In this document: positions 12,111-24,480 of the stretch, one piece after another
Layout: every line of letters begins with the position of its first letter
How positions within the stretch are numbered: the first letter of the stretch is position 1
NCBI GenBank assembly: GCA_013398955.1
Contig: VWPU01000799.1
Coordinates: 1-64,000 of the forward strand
DNA length: 64,000 nt
Direction of reading: 5' to 3'
From: Callaeas wilsoni
Taxonomy: Eukaryota > Chordata > Aves > Passeriformes > Callaeidae
Notes under the pieces: model-generated
Told to the model about the DNA's origin: nothing
What the model saw: only the letters and a program-made list of their open reading frames with translations
Databases searched by the model: none
Translations under genes and position numbers: made by a program

Positions 12111-12716
12111 AGAGTCACAGAATATCTCAAGCTGGAAGGAACCCTTAAGGGTCATCAATTCCAACTCCCTGCTTCTCGCAGGAGTACCTAAAGCTAAACC
12201 ATATGATTAAGAGCATTGTGCAGATGCTCCTTGAACCCTGACAGGCTGGAAGCCATGAACACTTCCCTGGAGCCTGGTCCAGTGATTGACCACTCTGTGA
12301 AGAACTTTTTCCTAATGTCTAATCTGAATTTCCTCTGATGCAGCTTCATTCCATTTTCTTGTGTCCTGCTGCTGATCACCAGAAAGAGGAGATGAGCACG
12401 TCCTCTGTGAGGAAACTGCTGGGCTGTGATGAGTTCACCCCTCAGACCTCTCCAAGCTGAACAAACCAAGTGACCTCAGCTGCTGACGTCTGAGTCTGAG
12501 TCTTCCCCCTGAGGCCTTTCACCGGGCTGGTCACCCTCCTCTGAACACACTTCAATAGTTTTATGTCCTTCTTATACTGTGGTGCCCAAAACTGCAAACA
12601 GGACTGGAGGTGAGGCTGCACCAGCACGGAGCAGAATAGGGCAATCACCTCCCTCTACCAGCTGGCGATGCTGTGCCTGATGCACCTCAGGACATGGGCA
12701 GCCTTTTGCCTTTAGT
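12111..12716 (-). mobile_element. CR1 LINE, 5'-truncated
   Basis: Starts with the complement of the CR1 3' tail (AGTCACAGAAT) and proceeds through the conserved 3' region. On the minus strand it gives the degraded reverse-transcriptase end ([21 protein letters not shown]-like). It has frameshifts and many substitutions, so it is an inactive old copy. Confidence 0.85.
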
Positions 12717-12908
12717 GGTGTTTGCATCTCTGTGTTGTCCTCTGACAGGCTCTGGGAGTCGTGTGATTTTCACAACGAACAGCCCAACCAGTTCCAGTTA
12801 GGGAGGGATCCGTGTAAAGCACTAAACCTGGTGTAGTCTTCCTCTGTTTCCTGTCTGTTTGAGGTACCTGCTTTGCTGGTTGCTCTTTCCTGCTGCTACT
12901 GCTATAAG

Positions 12909-13020
12909 GAATCACAGAACTGTTTAGGTTGGAAAAGACCCTCTAAGATCATCAAGTTCAACCATTAACTCAGCACTGCCAACCCCACCACTGAACTATG
13001 TCTTTTAAGTGTTCAGTGCT
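12909..13020 (-). mobile_element. Short CR1 3' fragment
   Basis: About 110 bases beginning with AATCACAGAACTG and continuing with the usual CR1 3'UTR words (GGTTGGAAAAGACC, AAGATCATCAAG). It is heavily 5'-truncated and may be a separate insertion from the copy 190 bases to the left. Confidence 0.8.
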
Positions 13021-13360
13021 GCTGAAGCACAGAGAAAAACTACTATTAAGTGAATTGTCAATTTAAGAGGGTGGACACCCACAGGAAAACACGTATGCCA
13101 GAGGGATATCTCCACAATAGGGACTTTGAACTACCCTGTCCACTTCAAAAAAAGGAAGAACTGAGAGGCCCTCAGCAGTAACAGAGTGCTTTCCTGGATG
13201 ACTGAGCACACCCGTTTTCAGAACATGAGACAGCCTGGCTGAAGTATGACATTACCTTTTCAGTGAGTTACTAACTAGAGATTGGAACTGGCATCCTTAT
13301 AACAAATAGAGGACAGAAGAAATACAAATTTTCTTTAGTTAATATAGTCAAATAGAGTAT

Positions 13361-13941
13361 TGTGCTGGCTTTGGCTGGGGTAATTTTCTTTGCAGTAGCT
13401 GGCATGGGACTGTAGGTGGGATTTGTGCTGAAAACAGGGTTGATAACAGCGAGATGTTTTTGTTCCTGTTTAGCAGTGTCTGCATGCAGTCAAGGCCTTT
13501 TCTGCTCCTCACCCTGCCCCGGCAGTGAGCGGGCTGGGGGTGCACAAGGAGCTGGGAGGGGACAGAGCCAGGACAGCTGACCCCACTGCCCAAAGGGACA
13601 TTCCACACCACAGGGGAATGCTCAGTATGTAAAGCTCGGGAAAGAAGGAGGAAGAGGGGGACATTTGGAGTTTTTGATTTCCCTGGTGACTGCTATGTGT
13701 GATGGAGCCCTGCTTCCCTGGAGATGGCTGAACACCTGCCTGCCCATGGGAAGCAAGGAACTAATTCCTTGTATTGCTTTTCTTGCATGCTCAGCTTTTG
13801 CTTTATGTCTTAAAGTGTCTTTATTTCTATCCATGAGTTTTCTGACTTCTACTCCTCTGATTCTCACCCCGATCCCGCTGGTGGGGGAGTGAGTGAGTGA
13901 CTGTGTGGTACATGGCTGCCAGCTGGGGTTAAACTGTGACA
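13361..13941 (+). mobile_element. Solo LTR, avian ERV (TGTGCTGG...GTGACA type)
   Basis: A 581-base element starting TGTGCTGGCTTTGGC and ending GGTTAAACTGTGACA. I recognise this as a common avian ERV LTR family. Its flanks are AGTAT and AGTGT, a 5-base target duplication with one mismatch. The order of parts in plus orientation fits: U3, then a degraded TATA region around 13628, then a sequence ending in the short tandem GTGAGTGAGTGA near the 3' end. No internal region is present. It lies about 0.8 kb before the EPHX1 CpG island, in the same orientation as EPHX1. Confidence 0.85.
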
Positions 13942-13946
13942 AGTGT

Positions 13947-14699
13947 CTGTGTGGTAGCTGTAATAAAGGGTTATGACCTTGGCACACAACACAGTTGCAT
14001 TTTTAACTTTCATCCTATAGAAGTTATGTTTACTACGAAATTCAACACAGTCTTATTTGTATGTAAGTGAAATCCCTGTAGTCTTACAGAAGAAAGATGG
14101 ACTGCTTTTGGTGTCGCAAGAAAAATAGTACGGAGCAGTTTGTGAAGATAGATGCCCCAAAAGGGGGAGAACTCAGCCAGCACATTTGGTGTGGAAGAAG
14201 AAAACAACAACAAAAAAGGCTGAAACTTACTTACAGAACAGTTTAGGGACATGTTGCTTTAAAGAAGACTAGTTTTTGATTTAGGTGCTATTGCTGCTCA
14301 TAACAAAAGAGTGTGAGAGCTGCACCAAAGGCTCTGGGCAAAGGACTGCTTGAGCAGACTGTGATGATCAGGCAGAAGAGGTAGAAAGATGTGAAAGGAA
14401 TCATTATCTGTGCTCACAAGTCTGTCTGTTGAGACCCCAACAATCCAAACAGGAGCTGAGATGGTGTGGAGGTGATGAAAAAACAAGATTGGAACTTAGG
14501 AGTGAAGTGATAGGTGAAAACTGAGACTGAATGGAAAAGCCTCAGAGACGATGAAGAATTTAATATTTGCTTGTTATGTTTTTCCTGGTGGGACGAGTTG
14601 CCCCCGCTCGACTTTCTGAGGCTTGTTCAGATCTCTCTGCCCAAGTTTGGAAGGCAGGCCTTGAAGAGCACAGGTTCAGAGAAAAAGCAGCCCTGTTGG
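13947..14699. other. Sequence between LTR and EPHX1 CpG island
   Basis: AT-leaning sequence with no recognisable gene or named repeat. It probably belongs to the distal promoter of EPHX1. Confidence 0.5.
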
Positions 14700-15330
14700 G
14701 TGCATTTTCGGCGCGTTCCTTCTGTTGGGCACAGTTGTGCTGCGCGGGGCAGTTGTGTTGCTGGGGACGGGCAGCAGCCCGTGTTTCCCTTGACTTCTAC
14801 CACCGCGCAGCGAGCGCTGGCGAGCCCGGCTGAGAAGCGGCTGGGGAAGCTCCCAGGTGGTACCGTAGCTCAGCGGCTGCCTGGCCGTGCCCTGATTGCG
14901 GCGGGGCAGCCGGGAGCCAGCCTTCGCAGCCTGGGGCGCCGCGGGGGCTGCGGGGACAAAGCCTGCGCGCCCCTGCGCCGCTCCGGCCGCAGCTGCAGAG
15001 CCTCTCTCCCTGGGCCCGGGCAGAACCACGGCTCCCGGCGGGCTGCGGAGCCAGGGCACGGCCGGGCCGGGCCAGGGGTGGCCCCGAGGTTCGGGAGGTT
15101 CTGGGAGCACGGTGCCCGCTCCAGCCCGTTCCAGCCCGGCAGGTGAGAGCGGCGGGGCGCGGTCCCGGGATGGGGGGCCCGCGGTGCGGCGGGACGGGCT
15201 CGGCTTGGGAAGTTCCCCGGAGGGATGCGAACGGTGCCCCTCGACGGGGAGAGGAGCCTCAGCTTCCCGTGCAGTAAAGGGAAACCGCTTTTCCAAGCAA
15301 TTCCGTGTGCCCAAGCCCGCGGGCGCTGCG
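14700..15330 (+). promoter_or_regulatory. EPHX1: CpG island, probable EPHX1 promoter and noncoding exon 1
   Basis: A second dense CpG region, densest at 14880-15240. It contains a good donor CCCGGCAG|GTGAGAGC at 15142/15143, which I take as the end of a noncoding first exon. EPHX1 coding begins in an exon whose acceptor is only 5 bases before the ATG at 26329, so an upstream 5'UTR exon is required. This island is the only strong candidate on the plus strand between SRP9 and the coding exons. Long open frames on both strands here are the usual by-product of high GC. The exon start is unknown. Confidence 0.6.
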
Positions 15331-18300
15331 CCCATGGCCCGTAAATGCCAGGGATTTAAAGAGTGCTCCGCAGCTGGAACTCCACGTATTCCTAACAATG
15401 GGAATTGTTCAAGTCTGAATAACGCAGTGGGTCGGCTGGGGACTTTCTCTTGATTTCGGGAACAGCAAGGCCCTAATGTGCATTCCTGGTGAGGGAGCGT
15501 ATGTGGCATTCCCAACAGCTTGCTGGAGCCAGGGGTGCTTTTCCGCGGTAAGGTCCCTGATAAGCGGGACTTACCAGTGCTTATGGGAACAACAATTTTA
15601 TTTAGCATTCCTTGGGAATGTGGCCAGGTTGCCCTGTTTAGTTAGAGTAAGTGGCTTTAAATATTGGCATGTAAATGGTTTCGGTTTGGTTTATTTACTC
15701 ATTTCTAAATGGGGATATGAAATTGAAGTTTTATTTATTTGCGGATAATTTTGCCAAAACTGAAAATGTTTTGATTGAGTACTTTATACATAATTCCCTT
15801 TACTGAACAAGCATTTCAGGCATGAGAAGAAAACCTTTTAAGTTTAATGCCTATATTTTGTTGCATAACTAGCAATCTGCAGACTAAGCAAATTGTGTAC
15901 TCTGCTCAAACTGGGCTTAGTTTGTCAGAATTCAGTTGGGATTTTGATTGCCCAGGAGTTAAAACATACCATTATCAAATGCATTGCTTATTTTTTCAAC
16001 TCTATTGAGTTAGGCTGCTTTCTCTTCTGTTCTTTTCCTATAGCTATATCTAAAATAAGAGATCTTGCCTAGTTAATTTAGGTGAACCTGCAAGATAGGA
16101 TCAGTCTTAGAAGCCAATGTCTCAAAGTTACTCAGAGAGCCACAAAATTCATATTTTGATTGGCACTACTTTTCAGAGATGCTGCGCTTCTCCCCTGAAG
16201 CGGATATTACTCCTGTTTGAAGTAAGCTAAAACTGAGGCTTGAGTGCACAGATTGCTAATGCTTACTGAAAATCGATGGAAGATAGGCCCCAAAAGCAAT
16301 TAAGCAGCTTTGAAAATCAATCCAGAGTTGAAGTTGTCCAAGGACAGGGATTAGATCTTTGTCAGAGCTGAAGTCTTTGTGGGGGAGGTCCTGGCATAGT
16401 GTCAAGTTCATGGCTCTTTGTTCTACATCTTTTCCAGTCTGAATTCTTATAAAAAGTTGTGTGTGATTTGCTTAAACTCTGCTGGCTCATTATTTCTTCC
16501 AGAGTTTGTTATTTTATTTCATGTGATCATAGTGTTGAAGTAAATAATTTGAAGTAGAGCATGGTTGGTGATAACCAGTGCAGCCAGAATCCACATGCCA
16601 TTTGTCTGTATGAATTGCCCAAAACAGGTTTTGGATTACTGGGTGTTTTAAAAGCCTTTTTTGCCCCCCTGTTAATTTACTGTACTTTAAGTATTTGGTC
16701 ATTCTGTAGGGCAATACCATTCTTTTCAGCCTGTTTGTTTATCCAGGGTTTCAGCAAAGCTTTCAGACCTACCTAGTATTTTTAGGCATAAAGTGGCAAT
16801 GTTTTAGTCTTGTAAGCACTGTGAAACAATCTCAGGCTCCTTAGTGGCAGGACCAATTTGTTCTGAGTAATTACAACAGGTAAATGAAACTGTTTGGGGT
16901 AATAATTCTGGAATGGTAATAGTCCCAGAAATTCTTGTTGCTTCAGTAGTAGTTTGTCAAGTAATTTGTCAGTGGAGAAGTAGCAAAGCAGGGCTGGGGG
17001 TGGTAGGTGAAGGGTGACTTGTAGCTCTAGGCAAAGTAAATTGATTATCTTACATATATTCCTACGCACATTTCTTGCATTTGGAGTATCCAAATTCTGT
17101 GGCCAGATGAGCAGAGGTAAAGCCTTACCTTTGTGGTAGAGTGTGCACTACTTCATTGAGCCTGCAAGAGTATTTTCTTCATGCCATACACAATCCCAGA
17201 ACCAGGGCAGTCTTCTTTAAAGTGCAAGTTCCAAATGTGGCAAATAGATCTCTAATTACTGCAAAAGTCCCTGAAGAAAAGTCACTTGGAAAGTAGAGCA
17301 TCTTGCTTCTCTCTGAAGAGCTTTGGTCTGCTCGTAATTAATGTTGAAAATACTTTTTTCCCTTCTGAATACTACTGCTGAAAAAGTCCTGGATTCTTCC
17401 TCTGAACATATTATTTTTAATTAAAAGCATCATTGTGTGTGTAAATGGATATTTACATAAATAGTAAAGCACAAAACATCTTCTTCTAAAGTGGCATTTG
17501 CTTTAATATCTTGGTCATGCTAGACATAGTAGGATGGCTGACAGTGATTTGAATATACCCTGGGGTTTATGGTTGGGGTTTTTTAAGCAGCATTCTCAGT
17601 TTTTATATGTATTTAAGTACACTGTTATTGATTAAATGCTTTCCGATTGGCAGGGCTGGGAATATTTTTGTTGGAATTGTGGTAGCTATGCTCTGTTAGT
17701 TGCTCTTTTTGATAGTGTATTTGCCAGAATGAAGAAATCACCTGTGATCATATTTATGGAGGGATCCTGCTGGATTAAAGAACAGGAGCTGTTTGCTAGG
17801 TTTCTTTTCTGAAAAGTGAGCTGTTATCCAACATTCCTCCAACTTTTTTCTTTTTTTAAAACATCTCTGTGGGAGATTATTAGGTGTAATCCATGGGACA
17901 AGAAAGGGCTCAGCAAACTTTTAGGTTTTGTTGTTCTTTCTTTGTCTCAAGCAATTCTCCTCACATTTATGGCACCCAGCAGTCAAATTTTGTTCGTCTT
18001 GTGACTTCTGTAGTGAAGACATAACTCTTGCTCTCCCTGTTTGTTCTGTATCTGCAGCCTGGGTGTGCTCTGCTGTCTGGCAGAAGACAAGTCTTCCTCT
18101 CAGGTAAAAGACCGAGTTTGACAAATCAAAACCCAAGCTCTGTTGGGGGACCTACCCCTCTTGGGTGCTTCATCAAGGGTGTTAATTGCTCCAATCTGGT
18201 GGGTACAGGTAGTGGCACTGTTCTAGATGAAGGCCATGAATCCAAAACAGAACTTAGATATTGTTATTAAGAGAGAGATAAAGTAGCAATAATTGTTCTC

Positions 18301-18570
18301 AGTACATGTTTACTCTGGCACATCCTTTTGGTGTTGCAGCTATTTGACAGAGGATGATGACTACCATCTGTTCCCCTCCTCTGACATGATTCAAAGTTCC
18401 TTTCCTCATTGGGAATGAAGTCTTCGTAGAGAGATAACAAGTTTCCATCTCTTCCTGTTTCCATAGTCACGTTTAATATTCTTTTTTCTAGGCAAAATGA
18501 AAGGCTTATCTTATATATGATTTTGCACATTTATTGCATTATACTGGGAGTATTCAGACTTTGTGGCCAG

Positions 18571-19430
18571 GGAGTCTGGTGTCCTAGAAAAAGAAGGAAA
18601 TCTGAAATAATAGATGAAGTAAGGAGTCTCATCATAGAGGTAAGAGGGAGTCAGACACCATCGAGGAAGGAGGAGTTGTGGCATCATAGAAAAAGGAGGA
18701 AATGTGGAAAAGTTGGACATCACAGAGGATTGAGATCATCTCACACTGAGGAAGGAGAGAGTCTCACACACAGGGAAGAGTGAGTCTGGCACCATGAGGA
18801 AAGAAGAGTGGCATCCATGAGGAAGGAAGGAGTCTGGCATCACAGAAGTACGATGGATTTGGACATCTCAGGTAAGAGGGGGTGTGGCATCACACGTGGA
18901 AAAGAGGAAGGGAAGGAAGGAGTCTGTCATCACAGAGGTAAGAGGGAATCTGACATGAAGGAAGGAGAGAATTTAACAGCACAGAGCATGGAGGTCATCT
19001 CGCATCATAGAGGCAGGAGACAGTGTCACAGAGGTAAGAGCGAGTCTGGCATCACCGAGGAAAGAAGGGAGGAGTCTGGCATCATGGAGCTATGAGGGAG
19101 TTGGGCATCACAGAGGTAAGAGAGAATGTGGCTTCCTATAGGAAGGAGGGAGTCTGGCATCACTGACAAAGGAAGGAATCGTCATAGAGATAAGAGAGAG
19201 TCTGACATCACAGAGGAAAGAAATAATGTGATGTCATAGAAAAAAAGCAGGAAATCTTCACTGTTGGTGGATGGAGTCTCATCATAAAGGTAAGAGGGAG
19301 ACTGGTGTCATAGAGGTAAGAGAAAGTCTGGCATCTCAGAAGATGGAGGTCATCTTGCATCACAGAGGAAGGAAGGGATTTGGCATCACAGAGGTTAGAG
19401 GGAGTCTCTCATCATAGGCGAAGGAGCACA
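18571..19430. repeat. Degenerate minisatellite, about 26-30 base unit
   Basis: About 860 bases of imperfect tandem repeat. Units resemble GAGTCTGGCATCACAGAGG followed by TAAGAGG or by AAGGAAGG. Some longer blocks recur: a stretch with AAAAAGAAGGAAATCT near 18590 returns near 19240, and GGAGGTCATCT recurs at about 18990 and 19343. This suggests higher-order duplication. The plus strand is purine-rich. Seven units carry GTAAGA at an AGG|TAAGA junction that looks like a 5' splice donor. Spacers are not unique and there is no conserved palindromic repeat, so this is not a CRISPR array. Confidence 0.8.
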
Positions 19431-22400
19431 TTTTCATTCATGCCGCCCTTACTACTTGGAGTCATGATCCTAATTTAGATTCACAATGTGCACCTCATCT
19501 GTCTTGCAGTTTGCCAGAAAATTCCTCTGGCAATCTTTATATTCATCGTTCCCATCTCCACACCTTCTTTTAACTGAAGGGTTGTCACGTACTTTGTTCT
19601 TACATACCTCAAACTACTTGCACTCTTTTTTTTTTCCCCTCTAAAGCACCACATATACATCAATTCTGCACGTTTTAATAATTAAAGGTTTCGGTAACAC
19701 AGTATTCTAACAGTGCTAAGACAAAAAGCTTGTAAATCTGCTAGTTGAAAAGATCTTTCCCTCCCTGATTCCGTGGAAGGATCTTAAGAAGACTTAGACT
19801 AATGGAAAATCCTACAGTAAATAGAAGGGGACGTGCTGTGCTGTACCACCAGGCAGTTTGGGATGAAATAAGTCTTATCTGGAGATCAGGGTGGGCAAAA
19901 CATTGGCAGGGCAGGAGGGTAACCTTTTGCTCTTCACTACTGGAGGATTCGGTGAAGCTAAAAATAGAGCCCTAATTTGCCTTAAGGACTGAGGAACAAT
20001 TACCTCGATCTCACGTCCTTATCTGTAACATCTCACTCTTTTGGTTCATTTCCACCCCCTCTGTAAATGCAGATACTGGCATAGGATGAGGAGGTTGACC
20101 TCATTATTGCTAGAAACTCTAGTGGAAGGCAGAACAGAACCACGTGCAGTTCATAATTTCATTTCAGATGCTAGGAATGAAATGTTGAAGTAAAGCTCAA
20201 GATGTTGTTTGGAGTCTGTTGGACTGTGTCATTTAGTTGGCTGGATAGTGGCTAAGAGCTGTTTAAGAAACTTGTTACTGGCGTGGCATATCCTTCCCTC
20301 TTTTAAATGGAAGATGGGATTTGAGAGAGCTTTCAGCTGTGCTCACCTTCCATTGTATGCCAGGCTATTTTCATTTCTCTGCACCTGTGCAAAAAACCTG
20401 TTCTTGCTGGGATTTGAGGATCATTAAGTAGAGTAAAGGCTGGATAGGATAAATAGGATAAAATCTTTGCATGATCTAACCTTAATGCATTATTATGGTA
20501 GTTTGAACAGTTCTTTCACCCTTAATTATCATGACTGAACAGTGCTGATTTAAGAATCCTTTCGTGGCTTTTCTGTCTGCAGACTCTTAAACAGAAGTTA
20601 TTGCAGCTGGACAGTGCATCTCCTTTCTCCTGAATCATGCACACAGTCATTAGATTACAGTAATGGGCATCACAGATCCTAAACTGGATTCTGTCAGTTT
20701 GAGTTTATGTAGCCCAAAGGCTTTTTTTAGACTCTTGTAAGGGTGTGGGTTTGTTCAAGCATAATAGAAGCAAAATAAGAAAAATTGAGATAAACAAACT
20801 GTGTTTTTAAGCAGCACAGAAGAATGTGTGGGGCATGGCTTTGAAAGAGCAAGTAACATTGCTTAAATATGTGTTCTTGTAAATTTAGTTTCTTCCTCTT
20901 AAGAATATGGTGTGCAGTATTTTAAGTAATGACTGGGATATGAGCTTTGACTGGCCAGTGGTTACATAAATGTGCTGCCCCTGGGTGAGGCAAAGTGGGT
21001 GACAGTGAACCCAGTCCCATACAACATTTCTTTTATGCTTAGCTAGACTTGGGTCTCCGTGCCTGTGGGCTTTCAGTGTAGTACTGGAGAGTTAACAATT
21101 GACTGTAATTGTTGGAAAAATGAGGTGGGAATGTGTTGTGTAAGGTGCTCAACTATGATACTGTGATACTGGAATTACTGTGCCTCGAGGATAAGTGCTG
21201 TAAATGCAAGTTCTGGGTGATCCATATGGGTCCTCCCAGAGCCTAAATTGGCCCTGTTGGTTGTTCCTGTTGTCCAAGGGACAAAGCAAGTGAGGAGCTG
21301 CGCCGGGGCAGTGCCTCGGTGCCGCAGGCGTGGGGTGCTCCTCAGCAGTGTACCCCCAACCCTGTCCTGGGAGCAGCGTGCCCCACTCCCGGGAGAGGCC
21401 TGAGGGAGTGTGGTTTCCCCTACTTTGGGGAGGTGACCTCACTCCTTGCTTGTAGCCTTCTAGTTAAGTTCCTCCTGTACTGGCTAATTTCTGATTGTGA
21501 ACAGTCTAGAAAAAAAATTCTAAAATAGGATGATATCATCTCTTCCTGCTGTTTTGGAGACAGCATTGTGTGCCACCTCCCTGTGGCAATAAAAAACGTA
21601 AATGCTAAATTTCTTATCGAGACAAGCCAGAAACTCTGTTGGATTTGTATTTCCTGTCTTTGATTTGCTTTCCTGCGTAGGATGCTTTATTTCATCCGAT
21701 GCCTGCGTCTCCTCCTCCCCTACAATGTTAATGTATCATTTCATGCTCACCTGGGAGATGTTATCACTTGGAGGCAAAGCCATTTCTGCATTGCTAAGCT
21801 ATTTTCAAGCTTGTCATAATGCTCCATAAACTACAGAAATAGGAAGATTTTCTTCTACGAGTGACTTGATGGTTTTCTGTCTGTTTCTGGTGCTACATAA
21901 TGGCAAAAGTGTGATGCCCGGAGATGGTTGGACATAGACTACGGGTGGAGCTGTGAGGGCTGTGCCATGTCTTAGTCCCTTTTAGGCTGTGGCAGTGCTC
22001 AGGGACCCTGCTACAGGTGCCATGAGTTTTTGAAGTCCTTCAGTGGGGTTGTTTTTCCTTCAGGTCTCTTGGGAAGAGTAACCTGCGATTGCTGCTCTTT
22101 GGGCAAACCGACGTGTAAACAAAGATGCTGCAGCAGAGAGGTGCCTTCTTGGTAAAGCCTGATGTGGGACTTTATGTAAGAGAACAAAAATAAACAGAAA
22201 AATCACTTCTAAATTGAGCTGTTATTTCTCCTGCAAAGTAATTATTAATCAATAAAGCTCGTATCTCTCAGAGCGCGCCAGGTGCTCTGAGCTCCCTCGC
22301 AGTGTGCTGGTAAACGAGTCTTGGAGAGAAAATGTCATTAACCCTAAGCCGTGACTAACTCTGGTGTGTGTCTGAAAGCAGCACAGTCTCGCAGGCCTTG

Positions 22401-24149
22401 CTTCACCCATGCAGCAGCAGTTTTGCCCTGGCAGGGTTTGGTGGCACCCCTCAGAGCTGTGGGTGTTGTGCATCATCCATTGCAGCTGGGTTGCGTTTGG
22501 GCCAGAGCGCGTTTCCAGCATTGAGCTGAAGGTCTGCACAGCTGCTCCTTTCTCCAGTAACGTGTTTCAGATGGATTCTAATGCTCCAAGGCAAAGATGG
22601 ATGGTTACTTGTAGGAGGAGATGGGGATTTTACCATTAAGCTGTTTCACAGATGACCTCTCTGAATACAAAGAGCACTGTTCTCTCGGGCATCTATTCCC
22701 AAGTATTAATGAAGACAAAGCAAGAGATAGGACATAGTTTTGATGTAAATAATAATTGCTCTGTTCCTGTGGACCCTTTAGCTCTGATGTTAATGCACAG
22801 ACAGAGGACAAATCAAAATGCAAAAAGGTGCTGAAAACCAGGAGTGTTTCCCATAGGGAGCAGTAGGACACTGGAAGGAAGTTTTGGGGTTTTCTTGCAA
22901 ATGTTTCACAAGATGTGCTTGGCCTTCTTCAAGAGGAGCTTGGTTTTGGGCTATTTGCTGGGCCCATTGCATTTCAACATTTTTCTTTCAAAACATGTTT
23001 TTAAACCAGCAAACCAAAAGCATTCTTCCTTGAACTCTTTAGGATAAAAGCACTGTCTAAGGTATTTAAGGGCTGTCTGTAAACAAAATCCACCCTGGGG
23101 TACAGCAAAGTCTCAGAGCCTAAGGACCATGCAATAAATGGAAATATCTCCTTCTAAGGTCTTGCCTTTGGTCATATAAAAAGAGGAAAAAACCAAACCA
23201 AAACATGAACTCCCTTTGAAGCACTCGTTTATAAAGGCAACGTGCCAGTGTGGTTGCATGGAGAGACTTCAGACAATAAAACCACCAGCACTTTGTTGTT
23301 GACATCTCCAAAAACTTGAGGGTAGAAAAGCGTTATTGTACCCGTTTGTCCTTCCACATTGGTGGTGCTGTGTTGCTGCACTGTGGAGCGAGTGTTAAGG
23401 AGCTGATAACTTCCATTTCACCACAGACCTCAGCAGCGATTAGCGGAGGAAATTCGGGTGCGGATGCATCACGACTGAGGCTGCTTTATGCTGCTCGAAC
23501 AACACACGGGAATTCTAGAGAAGCAGCTTGAATAGTGAGCTTGGGAAATCACTGCTCTGAGTGGCCTCCTCTGGGCCCAGGCTGGAGCTGTTGGTTGGAA
23601 CATGCTGCATTCCAGCAGCTCATCCCTCCCAAAACGATCCCCTGGAGTGAACTGGTGCAAGTTAAAATACTGCTGACGCGCTTGGCCCTTCCCTTCCTGG
23701 GCACTCACAGAAAAATGTGACAGAGTTGGAGCTCTGGGTGCCGTGTTCATTATAATCAGGAATTTTAGAGGCGCTTTCAAGGGAACTGAGGGAGATTGAA
23801 TACAGAGAGTCTCTCTCTTAGCAAAAAATAATCCGACCGCTATCAGAGGCGGCTTCTTCCAAGTCAGGATGGCATTTTTGCAAATCAGTTTGTCACCAGC
23901 CCCAACTCTCTGCAATAGAAGACGGGATTCTTGTGAGACCTGAAGCTGATTTTGGCACTTACTACTGGATTGTAGACAAGCTCATCCTCAAGTCTGTTTG
24001 GAATTCACTGCAAAAATGGGTGTCTGTTCGCACAGCAAGTTCTTTCCGCACGTGGTCCAGCGCAAATGCAAAATACACGCATTTGTACACAATCCCTCCC
24101 CAGGTCTTCTTCTGCAAAAACCCTGCTTTCTCAAGGGTCCTTGAGAGCG

Positions 24150-24480
24150 GCTGCGGGGAGCAGAAGCGGTTCTGTAGCTCTGGGCACTGCAGTGCCTTAG
24201 GACACGAGGGTTTCTTGCTCAGGGGTGGGCTGAGGTCCTGTTCCCAGGCAGAGCAGGTGCGCGCTGGGTGCTGCGCCTCTGCCACGGTGCTGGCCGAGGC
24301 AGCAAGAGCCAGGAGAAGGAGCGCCCCATTTTTGGAGGTAACCCAGCCATTCTGCCCGAACAACGGCGTTGGCGCTGGCTGCAGCGCTTCTGTTTGTCGG
24401 GGGGCTTTGTAAACAGATTGGAGTTGGCCAAGAGTTTGGGTTTTTCTGTGTGGTGTTTACGTAGCTGCGGTGGCGAACCT
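24150..24480 (+). promoter_or_regulatory. Local CpG-rich patch, possible alternative promoter
   Basis: This stretch is clearly richer in CpG and GC than the surrounding intron and includes TTTTTGGAG|GTAACC at about 24339, a usable donor. It lies about 2 kb before the first coding exon of EPHX1. A role as a second EPHX1 promoter is only a guess. Human EPHX1 is known to use more than one first exon. Confidence 0.25.

Noticed and set aside
14514..15608. Overlapping long open frames on both strands (210 and 310 residues)
   Set aside because: They lie in the CpG island, are rich in Ala, Gly, Pro and Arg, overlap on opposite strands and have no homology. High GC removes stop codons.
18571..19430. 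CRISPR-like array or a coding repeat protein
   Set aside because: Units are degenerate with no unique spacers, and this is an animal genome. The open frames are short and shift between units.
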